Source of the DNA: Leadbetterella sp964489955 | GTDB taxonomy: Bacteria > Bacteroidota > Bacteroidia > Cytophagales > Spirosomataceae | Reading direction: 5' to 3' | Assembly (NCBI GenBank): GCA_964489955.1 | Contig: CAZBAV010000013.1 | Coordinates: 1-64,000 of the forward strand | Length of the DNA: 64,000 bases | Part shown: piece by piece, positions 1 to 6,679 of the stretch | Layout: every line of letters begins with the position of its first letter | Numbering within the stretch: position 1 is the first letter of the stretch | Position numbers and translations under genes: made by a program | The notes under the pieces: model-generated | What the model saw: the letters and a program-made list of their open reading frames with translations, nothing else | Told to the model about the DNA's origin: nothing | Databases searched by the model: none

Positions 1-1928
1 TCAAATTTAAAAGCAAAGTAACCAAATCTGGTACACTACATTATGGATTGGGAGCTAAGCCTTTGCTCTTTGACCTTAACTTAACGCCTATGGTCTTTGT
101 ACCCAACCTTCAGTTCTTGGCTTCATTTCAGGCAAATAATACAGGAAGTAGCGTAAGCACGCAATTGGGTAGTCATTTTTCCATATCAAGTGGCAGCCCC
201 ACCAAGCAGGCTTGGCTAAGTGTACCACGGCTTTCGGCACCTCCGTTTTCGTCGCACCGATGGCTAGATAACCACTCTTATGCCGGAAGTATAAATGCAC
301 TCAAAAAAAGTCCGAAAGACCTGGAAATGAAAATAAACACGAGCCTGATTCTTGACCGCCAAGAGCGTCACGGGAGCTCGGCAACCCAATATCTTATTGG
401 TGGAGAGAATATTGGTTTCTCTGAAAGGACGAGTAACTATAACCGTAAAAATGAGTTTTCAGGCTCTTTGGAATTAATTAAAAACACGCCAAAAAAGTAT
501 TTTACCAATCGCCTTGAAATAGATAAAGAATGGCAATCAGACGCCAGTGACAATGCCCGAACCGACCGTCTTTTTGAGCAAAAAGGTAAGTCAGATTACC
601 TGAAAATAAATAATCACTTCAATCGCATTTTTACATGGAAGGGTCTCCGCTATAACCTCTATTCGGTTACTTCCTACACAAAAACCAATCAAAACTTACA
701 AATAGACCTAAGTGGTGCAGACACCTTGGCTAGTCCAAGACAAAACTTTGGTATAAAAGATTTTAACACCCACAATTATCTGGAACTGACAAAATCCTTT
801 CGCAATCTTTCTATAGGTGGCCGGGCGGGCTCCCAAATTGGTTTGGCAGATGTACACACCGCTTTAGAAAACCACCCCATTACGGAACAAACTGCAAACC
901 GCTTTGCTTGGAACAGCTTTAAACACTATATATCGCCCAATTTTTCTTACGTATACAAGAAATTAAAAGCTACGCTCAACTTGCCGCTTTCGCATAATCA
1001 TATCGTGTACAATGACAAAGCAATCATAGAGAAAAGAAACTTTACTAAGTGGGTTGCCGAACCACGGCTTACCTTACAATATAAACCCCAAGAAAGTACA
1101 AACCTCACTGCCTCTGCCGGTTACCAAAATTTCTTAGCACGTCTGGGAGATATCTACAGCAGTTATGTCATGACAGATTACCTAAACGTGGTACAGAAAG
1201 ATGCCAGCTTCAGGGATAATCACATGTATAATGCAGGTGTAACCTTTAATCATAACCAAGTGACAAGCGGCTTATCTTTTAACATACGCTATAACTACAG
1301 CAAAAACATACAAAACCTGCTGGCCGAAACACGGATAAATCCGGATGCTTCCAAAACAATTGTTTATAGAGAACAAGAGAATACAGGTTTAAACCACAGT
1401 ATTGGAGCGGGCTTAAGTAAATACCATTTTGCGTTAAAAACTTCTACTTCACTGGATATTAACTATAACCAAGGCACCTCGCAACGCTTTATAAACGATG
1501 TATTTTCAACTTTTACCCACAGTAATATTGTGCCAACAGCTCGTATAAATTTTAATGGGCTAAAGTGGCTTGACCTCAACTACGCTTACAACTATAGCTA
1601 TAGCAAAAACTCTGGTTTACAAGAAGGTGTGGTGCAGTATAACCAGCGGGCTTCGGTAGGTTTTCATGCCATAAAAAACACCATGTTTAGGTTTAGTTTT
1701 GAGCATTATAACATAAATACCCAACTCTCCACCAATAACTTCACCTTTGGTGATATAGTTCTCCGTTACACCTTGCCAAAGATTAAACAGGACTTGGAAT
1801 TGATAGTGAATAATCTCTTTAACCAAGACTCTTTCCAGAACATCACCGTGAGCGATTATTTCACCCAGCAAACCACCTTCCAGCTACGTCCAAGGCAGTT
1901 TGTGGTAAGGGGACGGATAAGATTGTAG
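1..1928 (+). CDS. Outer-membrane beta-barrel / TonB-dependent receptor-like protein, C-terminal part (5' end outside window)
   Basis: The reading frame is open to the first base of the window, so the N-terminus is missing; the first possible internal start (TTG at 48) is not the real one. The visible part of about 640 residues is rich in alternating aromatic/polar beta-strand patterns (for example YNLYSVTSYTKTN, LRYTLPKIKQDLELIVNNLF) and ends in an Arg/Leu-rich strand (VVRGRIRL), typical of barrel C-termini. No plug domain is visible in this portion. Bacteroidota encode many large barrels with an N-terminal carboxypeptidase-regulatory domain, and this probably belongs to that group. The substrate cannot be told. 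No partner gene lies downstream: a hairpin and two opposite-strand genes follow. Confidence 0.75.
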   Translation, partial: KFKSKVTKSGTLHYGLGAKPLLFDLNLTPMVFVPNLQFLASFQANNTGSSVSTQLGSHFSISSGSPTKQAWLSVPRLSAPPFSSHRWLDNHSYAGSINALKKSPKDLEMKINTSLILDRQERHGSSATQYLIGGENIGFSERTSNYNRKNEFSGSLELIKNTPKKYFTNRLEIDKEWQSDASDNARTDRLFEQKGKSDYLKINNHFNRIFTWKGLRYNLYSVTSYTKTNQNLQIDLSGADTLASPRQNFGIKDFNTHNYLELTKSFRNLSIGGRAGSQIGLADVHTALENHPITEQTANRFAWNSFKHYISPNFSYVYKKLKATLNLPLSHNHIVYNDKAIIEKRNFTKWVAEPRLTLQYKPQESTNLTASAGYQNFLARLGDIYSSYVMTDYLNVVQKDASFRDNHMYNAGVTFNHNQVTSGLSFNIRYNYSKNIQNLLAETRINPDASKTIVYREQENTGLNHSIGAGLSKYHFALKTSTSLDINYNQGTSQRFINDVFSTFTHSNIVPTARINFNGLKWLDLNYAYNYSYSKNSGLQEGVVQYNQRASVGFHAIKNTMFRFSFEHYNINTQLSTNNFTFGDIVLRYTLPKIKQDLELIVNNLFNQDSFQNITVSDYFTQQTTFQLRPRQFVVRGRIRL

Positions 1929-2132
1929 GAAAACAGCCGTATGTTTGCCAATGATTAGAAATACCCCTTGGCCAACTGCTCACAAAAAATGCGATTTCGT
2001 TTAGTCTTTAAAACCATAACAAGTTGCACTTATTCCACTTATATTTTATGGTATTTAGTGTCATCTGTAATACATAATGCGAGTTCAACCTTAAAGGGGT
2101 ATTGTTTCTGAACCATAATGTTTCAGATATAC

Positions 2133-2164
2133 AACAGCCATTTATATAATTGTAAATGGCTGTT
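2133..2164. terminator. 12-bp hairpin between convergent genes
   Basis: Arms AACAGCCATTTA (2133-2144) and TAAATGGCTGTT (2153-2164) are perfect complements around an 8-nt loop. It lies between the barrel gene (+) and the ygiN-like gene (-). Neither side has a strong T tract, so it may be a weak bidirectional terminator or a 3'-end stabilising hairpin. I see nothing else in 1929-2198. Confidence 0.5.
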
Positions 2165-2198
2165 GGGCAAAAAAAGGTTTGGCTTATTATCTGAAAAA

Positions 2199-2486
2199 CT
2201 ATAATTTCCTAGTAAGAAACACCATAGGTTTTACAACTAACTTTTGTTCTGCTAATTTGAGAAATTCCTGAAGATAGGGCTGGTCATTATGCATATCTAG
2301 TCCTTCCTGGTTTTTCCAGATTTCATAAAACACAAAGGTGTTTTCATCATCAATACTTTGGTGCAAATCATATTTTATACAAGCTGTTTCTTTACGCGTT
2401 TGAACTACCATATTCTTAAGAACCCCGGATACTTCTTCTAAGTATTCGGGCTTGGAATGTATGACAGCAGTGAGGTATATTTCCAT
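2199..2486 (-). CDS. Antibiotic biosynthesis monooxygenase (ABM) family protein, YgiN-like quinol monooxygenase
   Basis: A 95-residue protein of the usual length for single-domain ABM (ferredoxin-like dimeric alpha/beta barrel) proteins. The typical elements are visible: N-terminal strand (YLTAVIHSKPE), mid-region ETACIKYDLHQS, FVFYEIWKNQEGLDMHN and a C-terminal PMVFLTRKL strand. In E. coli, YgiN is a quinol monooxygenase encoded beside mdaB. The same pairing is seen here, with only 4 bp separating this gene from the upstream mdaB-like gene, so the two are probably one transcript that handles quinone/quinol redox cycling. The family also holds heme-degrading and biosynthetic members, so the exact substrate is inferred from context. 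Confidence 0.8.
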   Translation of the reverse strand: MEIYLTAVIHSKPEYLEEVSGVLKNMVVQTRKETACIKYDLHQSIDDENTFVFYEIWKNQEGLDMHNDQPYLQEFLKLAEQKLVVKPMVFLTRKL

Positions 2487-2490
2487 AATC

Positions 2491-3090
2491 TTATTTGCTT
2501 ATACTATTTGTTAAGTGTTGTTTGTATTGTTCTTTATACCCCTCAAATCGCTCTGAGGTAAGCCCCTTCATTACATCAAAGAAATGAAATCCATCTATTC
2601 TGCCCAAACCTATAAATTTCATGGCAATATGAAACCCAAACAAAACACCTTTATCTACAGAAGTAAGATCCATTAATTCTCCTTCAAGATTAAACGCCCC
2701 TTCCGGAGCATTCCAGCTTGTAGTAACCATGTACTTCCGACCTTGTAACAGTCCACCCGTACCATAATTTATTTCCGGATTTGAGCGTGTGCGTCCATCG
2801 TTTTTATATAATACACCATGACCTTCGTCATGTAAGACCTTGTCTATATATTCTTTAAGTTTAAATGGCAACTGAAACCACCAAATCGGTGTATGCCAAA
2901 TAATTAAATCAGCCCATAAGAATTTTTCCACCTCTTCTTTAGAATCATAACCTTTAAAAACGTGGGTGATTCGCACCTCTGCTCCACTTTCTTCAAAATG
3001 CTTTGTGGTCCAATCTGTGATCGTTTGATTTAGTTTTCCATTACTCTCTCCAAAGACTTGTCCACCGTTTATGATGAATATTTTTTTCAT
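2491..3090 (-). CDS. mdaB: NAD(P)H:quinone oxidoreductase, MdaB-like flavodoxin-fold protein
   Basis: A 199-residue protein with the flavodoxin-like fold of MdaB/NQO enzymes: N-terminal strand KKIFIINGG followed by a flavin-phosphate loop region, ADLIIWHTPIWWFQLPFKLK around residues 60-80 (the conserved WW-x2-P substrate/flavin loop), and YGTGGLLQGRKYMVTTSWN around residues 110-130. Length matches E. coli MdaB (193 residues). The enzyme should reduce quinones by two electrons with an FAD cofactor in the cytosol. It is first in a two-gene unit with the ygiN-like gene and is divergent from a LysR regulator, an arrangement that often means control by that regulator (inference). Confidence 0.85.
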   Translation of the reverse strand: MKKIFIINGGQVFGESNGKLNQTITDWTTKHFEESGAEVRITHVFKGYDSKEEVEKFLWADLIIWHTPIWWFQLPFKLKEYIDKVLHDEGHGVLYKNDGRTRSNPEINYGTGGLLQGRKYMVTTSWNAPEGAFNLEGELMDLTSVDKGVLFGFHIAMKFIGLGRIDGFHFFDVMKGLTSERFEGYKEQYKQHLTNSISK

Positions 3091-3117
3091 TTTACGCTAT
3101 CTTATTTTTTGATTGCA

Positions 3118-3125
3118 CAAAATTA
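3118..3125 (-). promoter_or_regulatory. Bacteroidota -7 box for the mdaB-ygiN unit
   Basis: Read on the minus strand this is TAATTTTG, a full match to TAnnTTTG, 28 nt upstream of the mdaB start codon. No convincing TTTG lies at the usual 19-21 bp spacing, which fits a promoter that needs an activator. Confidence 0.5.
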
Positions 3126-3168
3126 TTTCAGAGATTTACCAAATAAAAATAATACAAATTATAGTTAT

Positions 3169-3186
3169 ATATAATAATTATTATAT
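3169..3186. promoter_or_regulatory. 18-bp AT-only palindrome abutting the LysR gene start
   Basis: AT-ATAATAA/TTATTAT-AT forms a perfect 18-bp palindrome ending 1 nt before the LysR start codon at 3188. LysR regulators bind interrupted dyads of the T-N11-A type in the divergent promoter region, so this could be an autoregulatory site. The sequence is pure A/T, however, and palindromes arise easily in such DNA. Confidence 0.35.
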
Positions 3187-3187
3187 T

Positions 3188-4102
3188 ATGCAGGTAAATC
3201 TGGAATGGTTTAGGACTTTTAAAGCGATATATGAAACGGGTACAATGAGTGGAGCGGCGAAGCTACTATTCGTTTCACAACCCGGGATAGGTCTGCATTT
3301 AAATGCACTGGAAGGATACACTGGATTTCCACTATTTGAGAGAACATCTCGGAAAATGATTCCTACAGAAAAAGGTAAATTATTATACCAGCAGATTTTA
3401 TCTTCTGTTCAATCTCTGCAGGAGGTAGAAATGCGGTTTAAACGAAAATCGGGTGAAGAACGCCCAACAGTGAGTGTGGGAATGTGTGTAGAGACTTTTC
3501 AGCAAGTTTTAGAAAAACATATTCCCAGTCTGGGTTTTAATTTAATCATGCAATTTGGCGACAATGAGCAATTGACCGCTAAATTGGAAGGCGGTGCTGT
3601 TGACCTCATTCTTACGAGTGTAAAAGGAACCGAAACGGGAATTGTGTATCTGCCATATGTGGTGGAAAGATTTGTGGTGGTTTCCGGAAACAACACTGAT
3701 CTTACCGAATTTAACTCTTTGGATACAAACAACAAAGAAGCATTGCTAAAGTGGTTAAGTAGCCAATTTTGGTACAGTACCGCATCAGATATGAAAGTTT
3801 TGAACCGATTTTGGGAGATTAATTTTGGAGAGCATCCTGATTTTTTACCCAATTATATTGTACCCAATAAGTTTTCAATTATCCGATGTTTATCAGTGGG
3901 TACGGGATTAGCCATTCTCCCTGATTTTCTCTGTAAAGAGATTTTGGATACTCAAGCCATAACCAAAATTTGGGAAGGCTATCTTCCTATGGAAAACACC
4001 ATCTATTTTGCTAAGAGAAAACAGTCTCTGTTTATGGATGAGATAAATCATTTGGAAAAAGTCCTCAAAAATGAACTTTCTCCAGTCGGTATTTCTCAAT
4101 AG
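3188..4102 (+). CDS. LysR-family transcriptional regulator
   Basis: A 304-residue protein when started at ATG 3188 (MQVNLEWFRTF), the position where LysR proteins normally begin; a longer TTG-initiated frame would add 25 AT-rich residues with no family counterpart. Residues 1-62 form the winged HTH (FKAIYETGTMSGAAKLLF, SQPGIGLHLNALE, PLFERTSRKMIPTEKG), and the rest is the periplasmic-binding-protein-like effector domain. The recognition helix reads SQPGIGLHLNALE instead of the usual SQPAVS form, so DNA specificity may differ. It is divergent from mdaB-ygiN with 97 bp between the start codons and most likely controls that pair; the effector, perhaps a quinone or electrophile, is a guess. Confidence 0.88.
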   Translation: MQVNLEWFRTFKAIYETGTMSGAAKLLFVSQPGIGLHLNALEGYTGFPLFERTSRKMIPTEKGKLLYQQILSSVQSLQEVEMRFKRKSGEERPTVSVGMCVETFQQVLEKHIPSLGFNLIMQFGDNEQLTAKLEGGAVDLILTSVKGTETGIVYLPYVVERFVVVSGNNTDLTEFNSLDTNNKEALLKWLSSQFWYSTASDMKVLNRFWEINFGEHPDFLPNYIVPNKFSIIRCLSVGTGLAILPDFLCKEILDTQAITKIWEGYLPMENTIYFAKRKQSLFMDEINHLEKVLKNELSPVGISQ

Positions 4103-4109
4103 GAAATAC
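4089..4109. terminator. Hairpin across the LysR stop codon
   Basis: GTATTTC (4089-4095) pairs with GAAATAC (4103-4109) around a 7-nt loop that contains the TAG stop, followed by AATTTTG. This is a weak intrinsic terminator candidate between convergent genes. Confidence 0.35.
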
Positions 4110-4123
4110 AATTTTGTGTAGTA

Positions 4124-5266
4124 TCAATACCCATGTAGATTCACATCTTCAGTTCTTTCCAGCTCTACACGTTGACCCATTTTTTTCTGGATTACCCTAA
4201 AATGCTGAAGTTCTTCTTCCGTAACAATAGTGAGGGCATCTCCAGAATTATTGGCACGGCCGGTACGACCAATACGGTGAACAAAATCTAGGGGCGAACG
4301 TGGCAGCTCGTAATTAATCACAAATGGTAAGGAGTCTATGTGAATACCCCTGCCTATTAAATCCGTAGCTACCAAAACAGTCAAATCTCCTTTCTTGAAA
4401 TCTACCAAGCTTTTGGTTCTTGCTCCTTGTGATTTTTCGCCATGAATACCCAAAGCCTTAATTCCATTTTTCTTCAATTTCTCCACCACATTATCTGCTG
4501 TCCTTTTAGATGAAACAAACACCAAGACCTGACTCATTTGATATTGCTTGATTAAATACCTCAAAAACGGCCCTTTATCTTCTTGCTTGACCAAATATGC
4601 TTTTTGACGAATCTTTTCCAAGTCCACCTCTTCCCTATCGATCTCTACAAATACGGGATCTATACCTAGTTTGTCCTTCATTTCCGATACCTTGTCATTG
4701 ATAGTTGCCGAAAACAAAGCCGTTTGCTTCTTCTTAGGTAACATGGAGAGTAGTTGGTCCATTTCCTCCTCAAAACCCAACTGAAACATCTTGTCGGCCT
4801 CGTCTATCACCAACTGCTTTATTCGGGAAATCCCTAAAGCATTTCGTCCAATCAAATCTAGCAAACGCCCCGGAGTAGCTATAAGAATCTCCACTCCTAC
4901 CAGGCCGATCATCTGTGGGTTTATAGAGACGCCACCATAAACAGCCATAGTCTTTATCTTCCGCTTCAATGTACCAGAAAACAGCTTAAATTCGTCTTCT
5001 ATCTGTACAGCCAGTTCGCGTGTAGGCACTAAAATCAGGACTTCCACGTTCCGATCTCTTTCCGGTCTTCCGTTTTGCAAATTCTCTAAAATAGGAAGCA
5101 CAAAACTTGCCGTTTTCCCAGAACCGGTTTGGGCTAAAGCTATAACATCATTTCCTGCCAAAATCTCGGGAATCACTTTTTCCTGAACAGGAAAAGGATT
5201 ATCGAAACCGGCTAGCTGAATCGAATGCAAAATATTTTGGGATAAACCCAATTTGTCAAATGCCAT
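4124..5266 (-). CDS. DEAD-box ATP-dependent RNA helicase, RhlE-like
   Basis: A 380-residue protein started at ATG 5266 (MAFDKLGLS). A longer frame reaches 5314, but the promoter box at 5289-5296 would lie inside it, so the shorter start is preferred. All core motifs are present in order: Q motif region (GFDNPFPVQ), motif I AQTGSGKT (about residue 46), Ia PTRELAVQ, Ib TPGRLLDL, II DEAD (VIDEADKM, about 149), III SAT, and VI HRIGRTGRA (about 330). It ends soon after the second RecA domain without the long basic tail of many RhlE proteins. Likely roles are ribosome assembly or RNA turnover in the cytosol. It is divergent from another DEAD-box helicase, with 78 bp between start codons. Confidence 0.88.
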   Translation of the reverse strand: MAFDKLGLSQNILHSIQLAGFDNPFPVQEKVIPEILAGNDVIALAQTGSGKTASFVLPILENLQNGRPERDRNVEVLILVPTRELAVQIEDEFKLFSGTLKRKIKTMAVYGGVSINPQMIGLVGVEILIATPGRLLDLIGRNALGISRIKQLVIDEADKMFQLGFEEEMDQLLSMLPKKKQTALFSATINDKVSEMKDKLGIDPVFVEIDREEVDLEKIRQKAYLVKQEDKGPFLRYLIKQYQMSQVLVFVSSKRTADNVVEKLKKNGIKALGIHGEKSQGARTKSLVDFKKGDLTVLVATDLIGRGIHIDSLPFVINYELPRSPLDFVHRIGRTGRANNSGDALTIVTEEELQHFRVIQKKMGQRVELERTEDVNLHGY

Positions 5267-5288
5267 AGAAAAGATGCTTAATCTCTCG

Positions 5289-5296
5289 CAAAGGTA
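5289..5296 (-). promoter_or_regulatory. -7 box of the RhlE-like helicase
   Basis: Minus-strand TACCTTTG matches TAnnTTTG exactly and sits 22 nt before the ATG at 5266. Its position helps decide that start. Confidence 0.6.
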
Positions 5297-5332
5297 GGTT
5301 ATTATTTTCGGCATATCACTTCAGCTTTGTTG

Positions 5333-5340
5333 TATCTTTG
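5333..5340 (+). promoter_or_regulatory. -7 box of the DbpA-like helicase, 4 nt before ATG
   Basis: TATCTTTG matches TAnnTTTG; only CACT separates it from the ATG at 5345. Transcription would begin at or next to the start codon, which predicts a leaderless or nearly leaderless mRNA. It lies back to back with the -7 box of the divergent helicase, 36 bp away. Confidence 0.6.
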
Positions 5341-5344
5341 CACT

Positions 5345-6655
5345 ATGGAATTACAAGACATTTACCAGAAACTGCAGATCCAAGACATGAATCCCATGCA
5401 GAAGGCAGCATTTAAAACAGTAGAAGCAGGTTACGACATGATTCTCCTTTCGCCTACGGGCTCCGGCAAAACGCTGGCATTTCTGTTTCCTGTCTTGAAA
5501 AAATTACAAAGTGATTCCAAAGGCATTCAAACACTTATTTTGGTTCCGGCAAGAGAACTTGCTTTACAAATAGAACAGGTTTTTAAATCTATGGGAAGCG
5601 ACCATAAAATTACGGTTTGCTATGGCGGACATGACAAGAAAACGGAACTAAACAGCCTAACCCAAGCTCCTTCTGTTTTAATTGGCACTCCCGGACGTGT
5701 GGCTTACCATTTGCGAAACAATAATTTTGACCCAACAAGTATCAAAACCTTGGTTCTTGATGAGTTTGACAAGGCTCTTGAATTTGGTTTCAAAGACGAT
5801 ATGTCATTTATCATACAGTCGCTAAGCCAGCTTAACCAAAGGCTGCTGACTTCGGCAACCGCCATGTCCTCCATCCCTAACTTTGTTGGAATAAAAAACA
5901 AACGGACCGAGAATTTCCTTAAAAACGAGGAAGCAAAACCAGAAATAACGTTTCGTAAAATCATATCTACATCCGAAGATAAACTAAACGCACTCTTCAA
6001 TCTTTTGTGCAATATTGGTGACAAACGAACACTTATCTTCTGTAATCACCGCGAAGCCGTGATCCGAATTTCAGAGTTATTGAAAAAGAAAGGCATATTC
6101 CACGAGACCTTTCATGGAGCCATGGAGCAAGACGAACGTGAAAGAGCTCTGTTAAAGTTTAGAAACGATTCAGTACGCATTTTAATCACCACTGACCTGG
6201 CCTCCCGTGGCTTGGACATTCCTGAAGTTGCATCTATTATTCACTATCAACTGCCTTTGAATGAAGATGCATTCATTCACCGAAACGGCCGTACTGCCCG
6301 TATGAATGCTACAGGTTTTGCTTACCTCATGCTTACAGCCGATGAGCAATATGAATTCTTGAAAAATGACATAGAGGAAGACCCTTCATTGACAGAAAAA
6401 GCTCCAATTCCTGAAAAGCCTACCTTCGAAACTATTTACATCAGTACCGGAAAGAAAAACAAGGTAAACAAGATAGATATAGTAGGTTTTCTGATTAAAA
6501 AAGGAGAGCTGGAAAAAGAAGATATAGGTCTGATAGAAGTAAAGGACACCACTTCTTATGTAGCCGTTAGCCGCCAAAAAGTCCAATCTCTTTTGAAAAA
6601 ACTGTCTAATGAAAAGTTGAAAAATCAGAAGGTAAAAATGGAGATAGCGTATTGA
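5345..6655 (+). CDS. DEAD-box-family RNA helicase with C-terminal DbpA-type RNA-binding domain
   Basis: A 436-residue protein from ATG 5345. Motif I is SPTGSGKT (about residue 38), Ia PARELALQ, Ib TPGRVAYHL, III TSAT, and motif VI is HRNGRTARM. Motif II reads DEFD instead of DEAD, and the usual HRIGRTGR is altered. The last 75 residues (IYISTGKKNKVNKIDIVGF ... GLIEVKDTTSYVAV) match the pattern of the DbpA RNA-binding domain, which in E. coli DbpA recognises hairpin 92 of 23S rRNA. A role in large-subunit ribosome assembly is therefore likely. The changed motif II still keeps the two acidic residues needed for Mg-ATP, so activity is expected. The gene is monocistronic, convergent with the TonB receptor gene. 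Confidence 0.85.
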   Translation: MELQDIYQKLQIQDMNPMQKAAFKTVEAGYDMILLSPTGSGKTLAFLFPVLKKLQSDSKGIQTLILVPARELALQIEQVFKSMGSDHKITVCYGGHDKKTELNSLTQAPSVLIGTPGRVAYHLRNNNFDPTSIKTLVLDEFDKALEFGFKDDMSFIIQSLSQLNQRLLTSATAMSSIPNFVGIKNKRTENFLKNEEAKPEITFRKIISTSEDKLNALFNLLCNIGDKRTLIFCNHREAVIRISELLKKKGIFHETFHGAMEQDERERALLKFRNDSVRILITTDLASRGLDIPEVASIIHYQLPLNEDAFIHRNGRTARMNATGFAYLMLTADEQYEFLKNDIEEDPSLTEKAPIPEKPTFETIYISTGKKNKVNKIDIVGFLIKKGELEKEDIGLIEVKDTTSYVAVSRQKVQSLLKKLSNEKLKNQKVKMEIAY

Positions 6656-6674
6656 ATTAAGCTATCTCCATTTT
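6635..6674. terminator. Bidirectional terminator whose left arm is coding sequence
   Basis: AAAATGGAGATAGC (6635-6648) pairs perfectly with GCTATCTCCATTTT (6661-6674), a 14-bp stem with A-rich/T-rich flanks on both strands. The left arm encodes the last residues of the helicase and its stop codon lies in the loop. It can serve both the helicase (+) and the TonB receptor (-). Confidence 0.75.
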
Positions 6675-6679
6675 ACTAA

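Noticed and set aside
3113..3187. Longer N-terminus for the LysR regulator from TTG 3113
   Set aside because: The extension is AT-driven, not LysR-like, and contains the divergent promoter region.
5267..5314. N-terminal extension of the RhlE-like helicase
   Set aside because: It includes the helicase's own -7 box; the family start is MAFDKLG at 5266.
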